Assembly: GCF_004664715.2 (NCBI RefSeq)
Contig: NC_051072.1
Location: 36,828,142-36,892,141 of the forward strand
Direction: 5' to 3'
Length of the DNA stretch: 64,000 bases
Source of the DNA: Peromyscus leucopus
Lineage: Eukaryota; Chordata; Mammalia; Rodentia; Cricetidae
The notes under the pieces are model-generated. The model saw nothing but the letters and a program-made list of their open reading frames with translations. It was not told the origin of the DNA and searched no databases. Both the position numbers and the translations under genes were made by a program. This document shows positions 31,650 to 44,091 of the stretch, piece after piece; positions within the stretch are counted from its first letter, which is position 1, and each line of letters begins with the position of its first letter.

Positions 31650-31720
31650 AGGTGAGAATACTCTTATTGCCATTTCACACATAAGTAAACTGAGGCCAGA
31701 ATTACCCCTTATTGCACTTG
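31650..31720 (-). repeat. MIR SINE fragment (antisense)
   Basis: 'gccatttcacacataagtaa' and ACTGAGGCCAGAATTACCCC resemble the antisense MIR core. Short. Confidence 0.4.
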
Positions 31721-33768
31721 TTAGCGATTCTATCTCATATCTGAGACCAGTCCATGGTCCGGGCACTGTGCATTCCAGGTACAGCTGGTTGAAGGAACTC
31801 TGATTCAGCCACAGTAGACAAAAGCAGAGTGGGACCCTCGTCTCCTACTCTGGGGACTGTCCCTCCAGTGTCAGGACACCCTTTGAGCCCACATCACACG
31901 TAGTCTAGACTCTTACTGAAGTTGATGTTATCTCTGGTACTGAGACTTCAAGGCAAGGGCACGCCATGGACCAAGGCTCATTTCCGATTAAGACTCTTTC
32001 ACTCAGTCCCATCCTTTCTGGCATTCCAGCACCACTGGGTCCCAAAGTGTCCATGGCACTGTCCAGTTCTTCTGCAGGATAAGTAGCCATTCAAAATAAA
32101 AGTGAAAAAAAGTGACAAGATCAGAAGCAGCATGCTGACAGGTCACCACCATGAATAATGTGAAATTTTCATTTTTTCTACCTGTGCAATGGCTGAGAGC
32201 ACTGGTCTGACTCCTTAGTCCAGTTGATTCATGTTCCTGAGTTTTACCCAATTCCCAATTTGATATTCAGACCCTGAGAAACGTCTTCTTTTGTGAAAAC
32301 TGACCACCGCACATGCCCGAGGTCACAGTGCATGGGAACAGTTACTTGAAAGCTGAAAGAGGGACCCCAAAAAGCAGCAAGGATTGCAACATGCTCATTT
32401 GGACTGATTTTGTAAATGTGTGTATAGGCAAATGGATTGGTAAAGGAAGCCAGGATGGCTCCCCCTGGGTGGAGTCTTTCCCTATCGACAGTTTGAGATG
32501 AGTACAATTTTCTACTATATCTCAAATGATTCTTGACACTTTTTCCCTTTATCAATTCTGTGTCCCTCTTGGAAAGTCACCTAGCCAGTAGAAGAGCAGA
32601 GAAAGCTTTTGAAATCCAGTTGGCCCACTATTTCTAAAATGTACGACCCAAATTACCGATTCCTTGTTAGTAATCTATGTGTGTGTTTGTATGTAAGTGC
32701 TACGTGGTACATCCAATATTGTGCTAAAGACATTCCTGAGAGACTGATTATAGGCATAACTTAGTCTCCTGGATTTTGTACACAGATGCCCAACCCTGAA
32801 CGCCAATGCCAGGTCCCTTCACTTGGCTTCTTAAACATCCCCCTGCTCCCGATGCCTCCCCAACAGAAATCTTCAACCTTATTTCTCGTTGTTCTTTTAC
32901 ATGAATTTTTTCCTCCAGCAAAACTCCCCTAATTCTTTGTTCTATAAATAGTCTGTGTCCATTTTTGCCCCCTTTGTTTGTTCATATTCTGAGAGGTCAG
33001 GTCTTGAATTTCATAAGAACAGGGGAGCATGTCAGAAATTCTTAATTAGTCACTTAACAAATATTCATAGCCTGTTTGCTTCCACGTTGCGTCTCTTGGG
33101 ATGCTTTGTCGCGAGCAACAGAAATAGGCTCCGGCTAATTTCGGAAGAAGAGGAATTTATTGAAAGGACATTGAGTGGCTCAGAGACTGTCTAGGGATGT
33201 AGAGAATGGGGTTGAAAGTGGACTATATGGCTGGGAGCGATGACGTCACTGTACAGCCACCCGTCACAGGTGTCACAGCTAAGCTGTGCCGCACCCAAAC
33301 ACTATAGCCCCCTCCACCTGTCCTATTGGCTTTCCTACTCAGATACCAATATTAGGGCTATTGGCTCTGCTGTCTCTAGGACCCAGCTGTGGCTGCCCTG
33401 TGTCTAACATTTATTGCCGAAGTGAATTCTGGGCGTTCTCTTTCTCAAATCACCCCCTGACGGAAAGCGTCTGGCTGGTCTTTTAAACAGGCACACATGC
33501 ACGCATGCGTGCATAGACGTACTCAAGCTTGATTCGTATCTAACTGTGAGGGAGATGAGGAGTGTGGTGGAGGAAATTTCAGCCTATGCAGAAGAAGCTC
33601 AACTCTCGGGTAGAGAAATTCCCTTAAAAGAGGAAGGGGTGCGGGGCAGTGGGTGGCCAGAAAGAGCGGCACCTGTCTACCATCATGCAACGGGTGATTA
33701 GGAAAGACTCTCTGTTCACAGGGGAGTTTTCAGTCCACCTACACAGGACAAAGGGAAGAGGTTAATTT
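31721..33768. other. Repeat-poor unique DNA
   Basis: About 2 kb without confidently recognised repeats or genes. The stretch 32880-33070 is faintly L2-like. The 33090-33180 stretch ('gcgagcaacagaaataggct..gaatttattgaaagg') may be a very old mammalian repeat. Open frames are all under 105 aa. Confidence 0.35.
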
Positions 33769-33869
33769 AGAAGGAAGGAAAGAAGGAAGGAAGGAAGGAG
33801 GGAAGGAAGGAGGGAGGGAAAGGAAGGAAAGAAAGAAAGAAAGAAGGAAGGAAGGAAGGAAGGAAGGAA

Positions 33870-33935
<66 letters not shown>
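33769..33935 (+). repeat. 167-nt uninterrupted polypurine tract (GGAA)n(GAAA)n
   Basis: Only A and G occur. GGAA and GGGA units dominate first, then GAAA, GGAA and finally a long GAAA run. The three opposite-strand frames (79-84 aa of Ser, Leu, Phe and Pro) are simple-sequence artefacts. Confidence 0.95.
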
Positions 33936-34031
33936 CAGCAGAAAGACAGACAGACAAACAGACACTGGGATAGGACATAGCCCAGAGGCAGACTGCTCAT
34001 GTAGCAAGTCCTGGATTCCATCTCCAGAACT

Positions 34032-34088
34032 AAAGGAGAGGAGAAGAAAAGAGGAAGAGGAGGAGGAAGAAGAAGAGGAGGAGGAGGA
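34032..34088 (+). repeat. GA-rich purine tract
   Basis: An A/G-only block of GAGGA and GAAGAA units lies about 100 bp downstream of the larger polypurine tract. Confidence 0.85.
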
Positions 34089-34339
34089 ATGTCGTAATAT
34101 ACTGAATTGGACTGATTAATTAAAAGATGCTAAAATGATACTGAGCATAGCCAACAGAGTTAGAGTAACACACAACTTACTCTTTATGTTGTTTTTCTCA
34201 ACAGATCTTTCCCCCTTAGAGCAAAATTCACACCAGCCAGTCCTGTTTTCACCTGAAATACATCCACACATCCTCCCAGCTCCACTTTCCAAGCTTATCT
34301 GCACAATGACAAGATGAATGTGTACAGGATTAAACCATC

Positions 34340-34344
<5 letters not shown>

Positions 34345-34420
<76 letters not shown>
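34345..34420 (+). repeat. Compound (AC)n(AG)n microsatellite
   Basis: An AC run (34345-34370) passes directly into an AG run (34371-34420) with one extra A. Confidence 0.95.
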
Positions 34421-34423
<3 letters not shown>

Positions 34424-34959
34424 TTTTCCTAAGTCTAAACATCAGTTCTCTTTCTTTTCCTTGGAAGACAGACAGATATATATTAAGACTGAAGACCAGA
34501 AAGAATGGCCTGGGCCTGGGAATGGGTGTTCATTCTTGGCCCGGAGTCCGAAAGGTAGAGAGCGTGCCTCTGCTGAGAGCTTCTCCTACGGTGTCCCAGG
34601 GTCATCGCTGCTAGGTCATTTGGAACTGCGCTGCTCCAGTCAGCCGATGGCCACTCACAATTAACAGTAGAAGCTGTGTGGGCAGGACGAAGAAAAATGG
34701 GTCACTTAGCTGCTTCTGGGGCACTCAAGGCCAAGAGGCAGGGCCTCCACCCACTTCAGCTGCTCAGCCGCAGGGCTCCAGCTCTTTCTCTTTGATGTCA
34801 TACAGCTCTCTGCTTCTGCACCCCAGGAGTTAGGGAGGCCTCCCAAAAGAGGGTGAAAGGGAAAACAGAAGCAGGGAGGCAGAGCAGACCCCAGCTTCAC
34901 TCCCAGAGGAGGAGAGGGGATTGTGCAGTGTAGCAGGAAGGAAGCTGACTGGGTAGCTT
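34421..34959. other. Unassigned unique DNA
   Basis: No repeat or gene recognised. Confidence 0.4.
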
Positions 34960-35050
34960 TCTCCACTTACTAGCTGAGTGACCTCTGCTGAGTCATTCTT
35001 TTCCATATCATCATCAGTTAGATGGGATTATGTGAGACAGCTAGCATGAA
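34960..35050 (+). repeat. MIR SINE fragment
   Basis: TCCACTTACTAGCTGAGTGA followed by CCTCTGCTGAGTCATTC and 'catcagttagatgggattat' is the forward MIR core ('ccacttactagctgtgtgacct..ctgtaaaatgggga'). Confidence 0.6.
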
Positions 35051-35544
35051 ATTACAGCAAACTAGAAAGAACAAGTACCTTTAGGTCGGTTCAAAACCTG
35101 TTTGTGCCCTTCGGGCCTTAGTGATACCCATGAGAGCCTGCAGCCGGGGTTGCTGGTGATGGATGGCCAGCGGCCTTCTGTTTGTACCTATGAAAATTAT
35201 CTGGAAAATATCTTCCATATGCAGATTCGGGTGTGGTCGGAGTGTGAGTAGCTAGAGGAGTTCACATCCAGTCTAGGCTTGACCCTACCTAGACACTTCT
35301 CTTGGGGAGTGTGTGCTCACACCCACCCACACGCACCCATGCACACACGCATGCATGGGTGCACTCAAGCTTGAGAAGCATGTCAAGTGTGACAGTAATG
35401 ACTAATGATTTAACAGACGCAGTAGAATGTTGACCCAAGAATGGAGACTCTGGATCGAGAGTCCCAGGTTTGGAAAGCCTGATTCTGAAGTTGGCCTTAC
35501 ACGCATGCCCATTAGCTTCTCAGGGCTTCAGTTTCCACACCAAT
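35051..35544. other. Unassigned unique DNA
   Basis: CA/ACCC-rich patch near 35310-35350. No repeat or gene recognised. Confidence 0.4.
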
Positions 35545-36110
35545 GCCTACTGCTATTCTTTTCACAGGGGCAAGGGAATGGACCCACATCGATGGCCATC
35601 CACAGATGAATGGGTAATGCAAATACGGTATGTGTTTACAGCAGAATCTTATACAGCTGTACAGAAAAATGAAATGTGTAGGAAAATGGACAGAGCTAGA
35701 AAATACCATGTTAAGTGGGGCAGCCAGGCAGAGAGAGGCAAACACCACATGTCCTTGCTCATATATGGGTCCTAGTTTTTAATTGTTAAATGTGTAAATT
35801 TAGGCGTGAGTAAGCATTGGGCGGAGGCCAGAAAACCAAGAGGAGCTGGGAGATGAGGAAAATATAAAAGATGCCATAAGGGAGGGTTGGAGAGGGTAAT
35901 AAAGCACATGTGATGTGAATGTGGAAGGAAGAATACTGAGGTTGGAAGGAAGGGTCCAGCAAGGATGGAGTGAGCAGGGAGATGGGGCCGGGGCAGGCTC
36001 TAAGGAGAAGAAACCAAAACCAAGTGTAGGAAAGGCCACAAAGAAACGCGCTAGTTTGTAAGCTAATTGAAATAAGTAAACAAATAAAAAAGAATCATGA
36101 AAGATGGGGG
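35545..36110 (+). repeat. L1 LINE 3' end (5'-truncated)
   Basis: The last part of L1 ORF2 is visible as diverged nucleotide sequence: 'gatggccatccacagatgaa', 'tatgtgtttacagcagaatc', GGACAGAGCTAGAAAATACC and CTTGCTCATATATGGGTCC. It is followed by a G/A-rich 3' UTR and an AATAAGTAAACAAATAAAAA tail. The coding remnant has no intact reverse transcriptase and is inactive. Confidence 0.8.
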
Positions 36111-36836
36111 GAAAAAAGAAATACATACAAAACAGGACAATGCTGGCCTCTGTCATGCAGGGCTACTGTGAGCACTAAACACACACGTATAAGGCACGCA
36201 GAGAGAGACGCAACACACGGTTGCTACGCCGTAGACTCTGCTGCGGCAATGTTAATATTACATCCAAACGTCTAAATGAGTGGAGTTGTTCTCAGAACGT
36301 CTATAGAGAGAGGAGAGCTCGGCTGCGGATATGTTTTGTGTGTTGAATACTGTTTCACGTGAGTTTATGCTTACCTTACTCTCAAACTCAGCACTAGGAC
36401 ATTAGTGTCAGAAGAAGATGAGTATCCAAGGGAGAGAGAGAGCTGGAGTTCAAATCCAGGTCTTTCTTCTCTATTCCCTGTAAGAACATGCCTCCCGACT
36501 TTCCCTCTTCCTCCCCCACCCCCCACATCCCCAAAGCTGCCACCAATCCTCAAAACACCCAAGGAATTTCCTTCACAGCCCGTAGATCTGCTCATAACCT
36601 CTCTGACACTGGCACAATTTATTTGGATAAAAAAAAATAGATTATGAGAAAAATTCGCAAGTCATTTATCATCAAGGTAAATAACTAGAAAACCGTGCTT
36701 TCATCTAAAAATAAGGTGTGATTAATACCCTTGGGTGGCTGACACTCTAGGAACAATTCCAAAAGAAAAAAAAATTGTAATATATTTGACAAATTCACTA
36801 TCCCAGGACAAGTGCATTTCCTACTCTGTTAATTAC
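36111..36836. other. Unassigned unique DNA
   Basis: A MIR-like stretch (GAGCTGGAGTTCAAATCCAG near 36440-36460, antisense) is possible. Nothing else recognised. Confidence 0.4.
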
Positions 36837-37178
36837 TTTTTCTTCACTGAGACAGAACGGCTGGCAGAAGCAATTTAACGGGGCAAGGTTTATTTTGGTC
36901 CATGGTTCAGGGGACGTATCCATCATGGCAGAGGGCTTGGTCTATGGCGGGGGGTGTGCTTCAGGGCTTGTTACACAGTGCCAGGGCTGCAAACAGAATT
37001 ACAGAGTGCTCAGGCTGCAAACAGCCCCCCCCAAACTGCCCCCAGCCACTCACCTCTAAAAGTCATGCCTCCTGCCTCAAAGATTCGGCAAACTCAAACC
37101 TTAACACCCCAGGCCAAAGCACTTTCATGCTGAGGCCGTTCTGTGGCCCGGATTCTCAGGCAGAGTACTATAGGCAGG
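36837..37178 (-). repeat. MaLR-like rodent LTR (antisense)
   Basis: Antisense order TGTTAATTACTTTTTCTTCA, 'ggcagaagcaatttaacggg', CAAGGTTTATTTTGGTCCAT, GTATCCATCATGGCAGAGGG fits rodent MaLR 3' regions. The centre is diverged and the far end approximate. Confidence 0.6.
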
Positions 37179-40100
37179 GGTGTAATTAAATAATTGCTGA
37201 AGCGCTTCTGGGCAGGGCCAGACTTTTCGACCCACTTGCTTCTGGCTTCAGTGGCATCTAACGCGCCCCAGAAGTGATCTCCTGCCGGGAAGTGTCTTGG
37301 AAATGTTGGTCCTCCGATTAAAATGATCCTCCGAGGCCACCTCTAACATCCAGGGCTGGTGATTTGGAGGCTCTGTTCCCTCGCATCCCTCCTGAGATGT
37401 AGGCCGCCTCTGAGAAGTGCCTAGGTGTGCTGATACTCTTGATACAGTCATATAGGTACAACTTTCAGTCCCAGCCAGATTGGAAGATCAGGCAAGGAGC
37501 AGGCTGTCTAGAGCCCCGCTGGACAATGTCTCTTACCTATCCTTGGTGGAGAGATGGGAAGGAGAGAGGTAGGAAACAAAGGCAGAGAAACGAGGCAGTT
37601 GATCTTTTATTTTTTATTAGAAGTAAAATCGTAAGTACTCTAAGTAAAACCTGTTTTCAGACTAGATCACATGTGTGGAAAACGAAGTGATCCAAAACAC
37701 GTTAGCTGTTGTGTCTTTGTCTACACACATGACCTCCAAATTCTTAACTTGTTCCGTCCTACTGGTTCCTTTCATATTAGTCCTGTTCTAATTTGGCTGT
37801 TAGAAGAGGAACTTTGAAGTTCTGTTAATAAGTGACTACAGGAAAACCCAAGGTAAAGAGAAAATTTAACTCCTCTACCACTTGGGGGAAGCTGGCTTCC
37901 AAGGAGACATTGTTTTAAAACCAAGGACGAACCCCTAAAGAGCAGGCTTCATGCTTTGCTTCCCAAATCCTGATCCCTAATCCTTGAGAACTAATTTTGC
38001 ATGATCCTGCTTCTGTAGACTTCGGGTCTGGGGTACATTTCTCTCAGGAGGAGGAAGTCAAGAGATGGCTGAGGAGGAGGGGACAGAATCAGCTCATGCT
38101 GGCTGCGGCGTGGGTGACACAAACCTGCTGTTACATGCAGAGTAATCACTCATATGGGAAGTTGCTTGTAAAGACGATGACTTTTAAGCTTGGCATCTCA
38201 GCAGTTGTACCTTTGATCTTGGAAGGCTGCCCAAACAACAGAGTCATTCCAAATGACTTCCTCGGCATTTTAATTATGGTGAAGGTTGGGGGACGTGTAT
38301 TCACTCTCATGAAACACCAGAGACCTACTTTCTGTCCAAAAATAGTAAAAAGGGTGGGCTTCGGAACCTTTGATTAAGCAAAAACATAAAACTCATTGGA
38401 CAGTGACCCTCTTTCTGCCCCCAAAATCCCAGGCTGCTGAAGATGACATGTGACAAATTTTAAACATGTAAACCAAGGTCTGGAACAGGAACAGCAATTC
38501 ACCGGGCCCCAAATTACATCAGCCTCAGATGCAGCACTGGCTTTTGCACCATTCCTCACGAGGCCCCACTCAAAACAGAGCTTGTACTGCAGGTGTGGCC
38601 ACTGCAGTCTTTGTGGAAGTTATCCTGCAAGCAGTCTCCCCCCTCTGTCTGGTACTCAGCCGCCATGGTGTGTGAGGAGAGTGGAAATGGGCAGGAGTCC
38701 CAGAGACATCAGTTCTAGCGGGGTGTGAGTAGGGTCCCTTTGTCTTCTGAGCAGTCGAGGTAGGTGCTGGGGAGGGAAAGGCTGGGAGAGAGGGCAGGGA
38801 AGGAAATCCAGGGGTCAAGGGCCAGAAGGAGAGAGACACGGTGTTTGGGCAGGAAGAAGACAGAGGAGAAGGTCAATCGGCTGTGTTCTCCGCTGCTAGG
38901 GAGAAAGTGTAGAGAGGAAACCCTGGGCCCTGCTCCCTGAAGGCAGGTGACAAGGTTGATTGTTCCAGATTTCGAGGACCTGGGCCAACCAACTTCAAAG
39001 GCCTTTAGGCAGAAGCCAGGCTTCACCAATGGTGAAGAAATTCTCTGTGGACAGCAGTTGTGGCCTGTACCCAGGAGCTGTCTGTCTTTACTGGCAGCCC
39101 GCTGAGCCTGTAGATTTCAGGCTTACTTTGCTGTCCCACCTCAACTATGTGAAGCCATTTGGTGCAATAAATCTTGGATTTCTCTCCTACTGACTCGGCC
39201 TCACATGCTGGAGCCGATCTGCTGCAGGTGGAAAGCCCGGATTCCTCCTCAGGATGGAAGGATCTGTTTCGTCAGCTATTGCAAGTGCTTCTGTGGCTTT
39301 CAGCTGCTGCCCACCTTCAGGAAGTGCCTTGACTGGACAGGGTCACCTTGCCCTAGGTCCCATTCCCTTCCCAAGATGGCTCACTCTGATTGGTAGGTGT
39401 GGGAGTGTGAAGGCCTGGCCCTACTCTGACCTGGGGTAACCCTGAAGGGCTTGCCCATCCTCAGGGCTCCCCAGAGAACCTGGCTGAAGCTTCACCCGGG
39501 CTGCACTGTGGCCAACATATCTCCACCCCCTCACCCCTCACCCCCACCCCTGTGCTCCTCAGATTTCTTCCTTAGTGGCTGATTCCAAAGCAGCACTACC
39601 CGACAGGCCTCCTGACCCTGAGTCTCTCTATATTTTGCAGGAATCCTCTCTGTACCAGGAACCTTGTTCCGTGGAGTTCCTACTTCCTGTGTCTTCGATC
39701 TTTCCTTTGCATTCAACTCTACCCATCACCATGCCTTGTTGCATTGATGCATGGTGATGGCTAGAGATGAAGGTTCGCCTTCTTTTGAAAGAAAGAACCC
39801 AGAGCACAATAACCATTCCCAATTCTATGTCAACTTCAGGCCGGGCCTGCTTGGTTTTTCTCCCCACCTAAACTTCTTGAGGGACAAAGCTAACATCATC
39901 TCTACCTCCTCTTTCCACCACTTCCTTGGCCACCACCACTCTGCTGAAATTGCTTTCCCTAAGACATTGCACCCCCTGCAGCCTGTCCCAAACTTGACTC
40001 GGTGATTGACAGAGCAGACTTTCTCTCTCTGTTTTTGAGATCGCTTTCCTGATCCAGCAGCCTCTAGATTTCCTGTATCCTTTAAAACCCTCGTAACCCA

Positions 40101-41885
40101 GGCTTCTCCATGGCTCCCCTGTCAGCCACAGGAGCTGCCTGCCTGCTGCACTTTCCACTTGTACAACCAACCACACCCACAGCACTAAGTATCATTTACG
40201 CTAAGGAATGCCAAATTCCTACTTCAACACTGACCCCTGACCTAGGCTCTAAGAGCTCTATTTCCTACCATTGATACTGTTCCCCTAATAGCGTATCTGG
40301 GCTAACACTGATTCATACCCACACAGGCTCCTCTTTTCTAAGCTAACAATACCAAGATACTCTTCCCACCAATGAGCCTCCTGCTTCTCCCTTGGCCTGC
40401 CCCTCTCTCTCCCTGACTCCCCCTCCCTGCACCTGCTGTCCCGATACTCGGTCAACTGACCCTAGGGATTTTGACGTCTTCCTCTTCAACAGTGCATTTT
40501 CAGGCGGTCCTCTTTCTGCCGTCTTAACTTTTTACCCCTAGTCACCACTGTACCTCACCTGGTTCATAGAACAGTGAAGTGTGCTGCCACAGAAACCCAG
40601 TGATTGAGCTTTGGAGTGCTTGACTCTGTCCTTTCTCGGACCACACCCCAATCACAAGTCAAGAAGACCATGGCGCTAAAGAGACATTTTTACCACGAGC
40701 TTCAATTCTAGTCCACGTTTCTGTTTCCAAGATGGCGGAGTCCCCATCCATATGGCTCAAGCCTGTTTCTGGAGCCTGTGCAGGGCTCTCCTCCGGATCC
40801 ATACCCTGACAACATACTGTATCACTGGAGCGCACAATTGTAGGCTTAGGGGTAGCCGAGCGACGCCTGTCTACAGTGAGGGAAGGTAGATGGATGTTGG
40901 ATGGAGGCTGCATTGCCCATATTCATGTTTGTGTAAACCATGGGGTTCTAGATAGAGGTGAGGTATCAAGCTGAGGAGAAACATAGGTGGGCTGACTGCT
41001 GTGCTTTCTCACAGTCTCAAAAAAACGTGCTAGGGAAAATGGTTCTGGTTAAGGAGCATCCTTTAAATGCCAAGTACCAAAGACAGGATCTTTAGGATTC
41101 AAAGATGAACCTGATATATCAGTGTCCGGATATTCACAGGAACGGACAAGAAGGGAGCTGCGGTTTCATGAACGTGTTTTTGAACAGTTGTCTAGAAAGC
41201 CAGGATCAAGCCCTGCCACGGGACAATGGGAAGCCACCCTACCTGGGAGCACCTTGGATCTGGACCTGGAAGCTTGGGAATAAGTTTGTCAGGTTTGAGA
41301 AAGAAGGTTAACAAAGACAAACAGTGCCTGCTGGGGAGCCACAGATGACAGAGCAATCTGGAGGCTCAGGAGAGGGTGGCTGAGAAGACAGCAAAAAGTG
41401 CCGCGCAAGGCATTGTGGGGCCTGCCAGGAGCTTCCACTTCATCCCTAAACTGACCTGGAAGGTTGAAGTTTTTCAGGTCAGGTCCCACTTGCTGTTACC
41501 TATGTCTTAAGAAGGTCTCTTCCCAGGAGTAGCTTTGAAGAGGGCTCCTGTCGTTCCAACTCCACTTCTCCCTCAGGGTCCAGCCGCCACCTCCCTTCTC
41601 CAAAACACTTGACTGAAATCCAACCGGAGGCTGGCTTTCCTGTTTCCTCCCCTTGCCTGAGGAGTCCAGGCCAGTCCCAGCACAGCGTCCCAGGCCCGTC
41701 TTCCCAATTTCTCCCATATACTTCATCTACAACGGATATGCCCAGGTGCATGTCTCATCTCAATACAGCAAGCATGCCCTTCGCCAAATTGTGCGTCTGA
41801 ATGATTTCCTCTCTTTCAAGTCACGTGATGATGGGGGGTGGAGGGAGAGACAAGTGTAGACTTTTTATGCCGAGGGCCAGGATCT
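37179..41885. other. 4.7-kb repeat-poor unique block
   Basis: No SINE, LINE or LTR was recognised here, unlike the repeat-dense flanks. Composition is moderately GC and pyrimidine-rich on the plus strand around 39500-40450. The longest frames are 126 aa (37997-38377, +) and 104-105 aa (minus), with no domain, signal peptide or family resemblance that I can name. Confidence 0.4.
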
Positions 41886-41995
41886 AGTCCTACCTCTGCC
41901 GCGTTCTCACTCTATATGCTTAGGGAAGTCGCCGACATTTCCAGAGTCTCGGATGCCTCGGCTCTTTGGTGAGGCTCCCGAGAGAGTTAAAGTCA
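41886..41995 (+). repeat. Possible MIR SINE fragment
   Basis: CCTACCTCTGCCGCGTTCTC, 'cttagggaagtcgccgacat' and AGAGTCTCGGATGCCTCGG are arranged like the forward MIR core but are diverged. Confidence 0.35.
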
Positions 41996-42358
41996 TCATA
42001 GATAAGCGCCCCCCCCCCCCCGCATGAGCACCCAGGCTCCCGATAGAGCCCGCCACTGCAGCTTTTCTCCACAGCTGACCCCATTGCGCTTGCTCGTTTT
42101 ACAGGCCCCAATCGGCAGCCTGTACGCTTGCCCTATCTGCAGCCCGTGTGTTCTTCCCTCCTGGGGAAGACCTGTTTCTGCCACCCAGGTGTGGCTGCGC
42201 TTCTGATGCCCGCCCAGGGGAGCCCTTGGAATCATCACGGTTCTGTGTCCCCCACTCACCGGCTGGTCCTGCTGCAGACACCCTGCCCCCACCCCCCTGC
42301 CCCAGGCTGGTGTTCATCTCCAGGGCACTGCACCTGGTACAATCCTTTCGACATGTTT

Positions 42359-42520
42359 GTTTGTTTGTTTGTTTTGTTTTTCGAGACAAGGTTTCTCTGT
42401 GTTGCTTTGTGCCTGTCCTGGAACTCGCTCTGTAGACGAGTCTGACCTCAGACTTGCAGAGATCCTCCTGGCTCTGCCTCCCTAGTGCTGGGATTAAAGG
42501 AGTGAGCCACCACCGCCCAG
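42359..42520 (-). repeat. B1 SINE (antisense)
   Basis: TTTGTTTGTTTTG tail, CGAGACAAGGTTTCTCTGTG, 'tgctttgtgcctgtcctgga', ACTCGCTCTGTAGACGAGTC, CTAGTGCTGGGATTAAAGGA, CCACCACCGCCCAG. Flanks CCTTTCGACATGTTT (42344-42358) and CCTTCTGACATATTT (42522-42536) are a diverged 15-bp target-site duplication. Confidence 0.95.
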
Positions 42521-42605
42521 CCCTTCTGACATATTTTTTAAAGTGGATTGTTTTTATTCTCTCTTTCTCTCTGTCTCTGTCTTTCTGTTTCTCTCTGTCT
42601 CCCCC

Positions 42606-42659
<54 letters not shown>

Positions 42660-42670
42660 GTGTGTGTCTG
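42606..42670 (+). repeat. (AC)25 passing into (GT)n
   Basis: About 50 nt of AC end in CAG and are followed immediately by TGTGTGTGT, giving a CA/TG quasi-palindrome. It adjoins the tail of an antisense SINE. Confidence 0.95.
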
Positions 42671-42828
42671 TTTTTGTGTGTGCATTTGGGTATCTTCAGA
42701 GGCCAGATGAGGGCATGGGATTCCCCGGATCTGGAGGTCCAGGCAGTGGTGAGCTACCCCACATGGGTTTAGGGCACTAAACTCATCTTCTGAGAGAGCA
42801 GCAAGCACTCTTAGCCTCTCAGACATAA
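42671..42828 (-). repeat. B2/B3-type SINE (antisense)
   Basis: Antisense B3: 'catttgggtatcttcagagg', CCAGATGAGGGCATGGGATT, CCCCGGATCTGGAGGTCCAG, GGCAGTGGTGAGCTACCCCA, 'gagagagcagcaagcactct'. The tail has expanded into the adjoining CA/GT tract. Confidence 0.75.
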
Positions 42829-44091
42829 TTTTGATTTAGTTACTATTAACCTAAGAAGTTGTCTTATCCCATAACCCCAGTTTCTCTTTCTATCTCACTG
42901 TCACCCCACCTATCAACAAAGGGATCTAAACCCATGCTTGACCCCATAACTACACTGAGCCTATAACTTAACACCTGAATCGATACATTTCTGATATGGA
43001 AAGTGATGCAGTCAGAGTTCATCGGATTGTAGCTGTCCTCCAGTCAGTAACCCACAGATCACTGGCCTTTGGGGAGATACGGTAGTAAAACCAACAAAGA
43101 AATTTCCCTGTTTTCCATCTGTCTCTGCATGTGCTGTGGCCACATTGCTTCAGCTCTGGAAATGTCTCCAGATTTCAGTTTACTGAGGCCAAGTTTCAGT
43201 TTATTGAGCTCAAAGAGTAACGCCAGTTATACACTCGGAGGCGGCGGCCGGGGGGGGGGGGCACGGACGGAAGGTGAGAGGGAGAGAACGTTAACCTGCC
43301 TGGGATGCCCTAGGCAAAGGGTGGCCGTGGTTCCTGTGCCAGAGAGTGCTGTGGTAACTCGGCAGCCGAACAGTGTGTGGGTGGGAATGAGACAGCTGCG
43401 TTTTGTGGTCCTGTCACTCATTTTTGACAACTGTTTGGGGTTTGGAAACTCATGACATTGAGTTACAACACCTTCTTGCCCATGGGTTTTGGTAACCACC
43501 ATTTGCCCTCTCCACGGGAAGTCCTGCCAACTCTGGGATGAGGCAAGGTCATGTTCCACAGCCTGGCTGCCCCTGGCTAGCATCTGAAGGCCTTTCTTGT
43601 GTAGAAGGACAAACTTTTTAGCTCCAGAGTCAAGCAGTTGTGTGAGGGTTCGTGTATCGGGGTACTGATACCCCAAGGACAGCATCAGGATAAAGATTGC
43701 TTTCTGCCTTTAAACATCAGAATCCTGGTCCCTAGTCATGGGCCTCGTTGTGAGAGAGAGCCCGTGGGTGCTCATGAGGGAGTGTGAGTACATTTTGTTT
43801 TCTGGCATTCGGTCGTGGATTGCCACCGAAAGGAAATTCCCTTCAGCCTTTTATTTCACTGTCATGCATGGTCTTGAGCCAGCCCACCATGCAGCAGCTC
43901 CGAGAGGCAAGGTGAGGGGGAGAAAAGGAGCAGGCTGAGTCTCTCTAGATCCATGATGAATGAAGGATACAGTGGTGATTTCTGAGGGTCTCAACTGGAC
44001 CCTTTGCCCGGATTGACTGTGCTCTACCTCCACTTAAACTCTGAGAACTGCTACATTGGCCTCATTCTTACAAATAGCAATTAGTAAGTGA
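42829..44091. other. Repeat-poor unique DNA next to the minisatellite
   Basis: No repeat or gene recognised over 1.26 kb. It includes a short direct duplication, TTTCAGTTTA(C/T)TGAG (near 43175 and 43194), and a G-run after GGCGGCGGCCG (about 43240-43262). Frames of 128-152 aa show no domain. Confidence 0.4.

Noticed and set aside
33739..34021. Ser/Leu/Phe/Pro-rich minus frames
   Set aside because: Produced by (GGAA)n/(GAAA)n simple sequence in all three frames.
42099..42656. 185-codon minus-strand frame
   Set aside because: It crosses a CA microsatellite and a B1 SINE. The unique part shows no domain.
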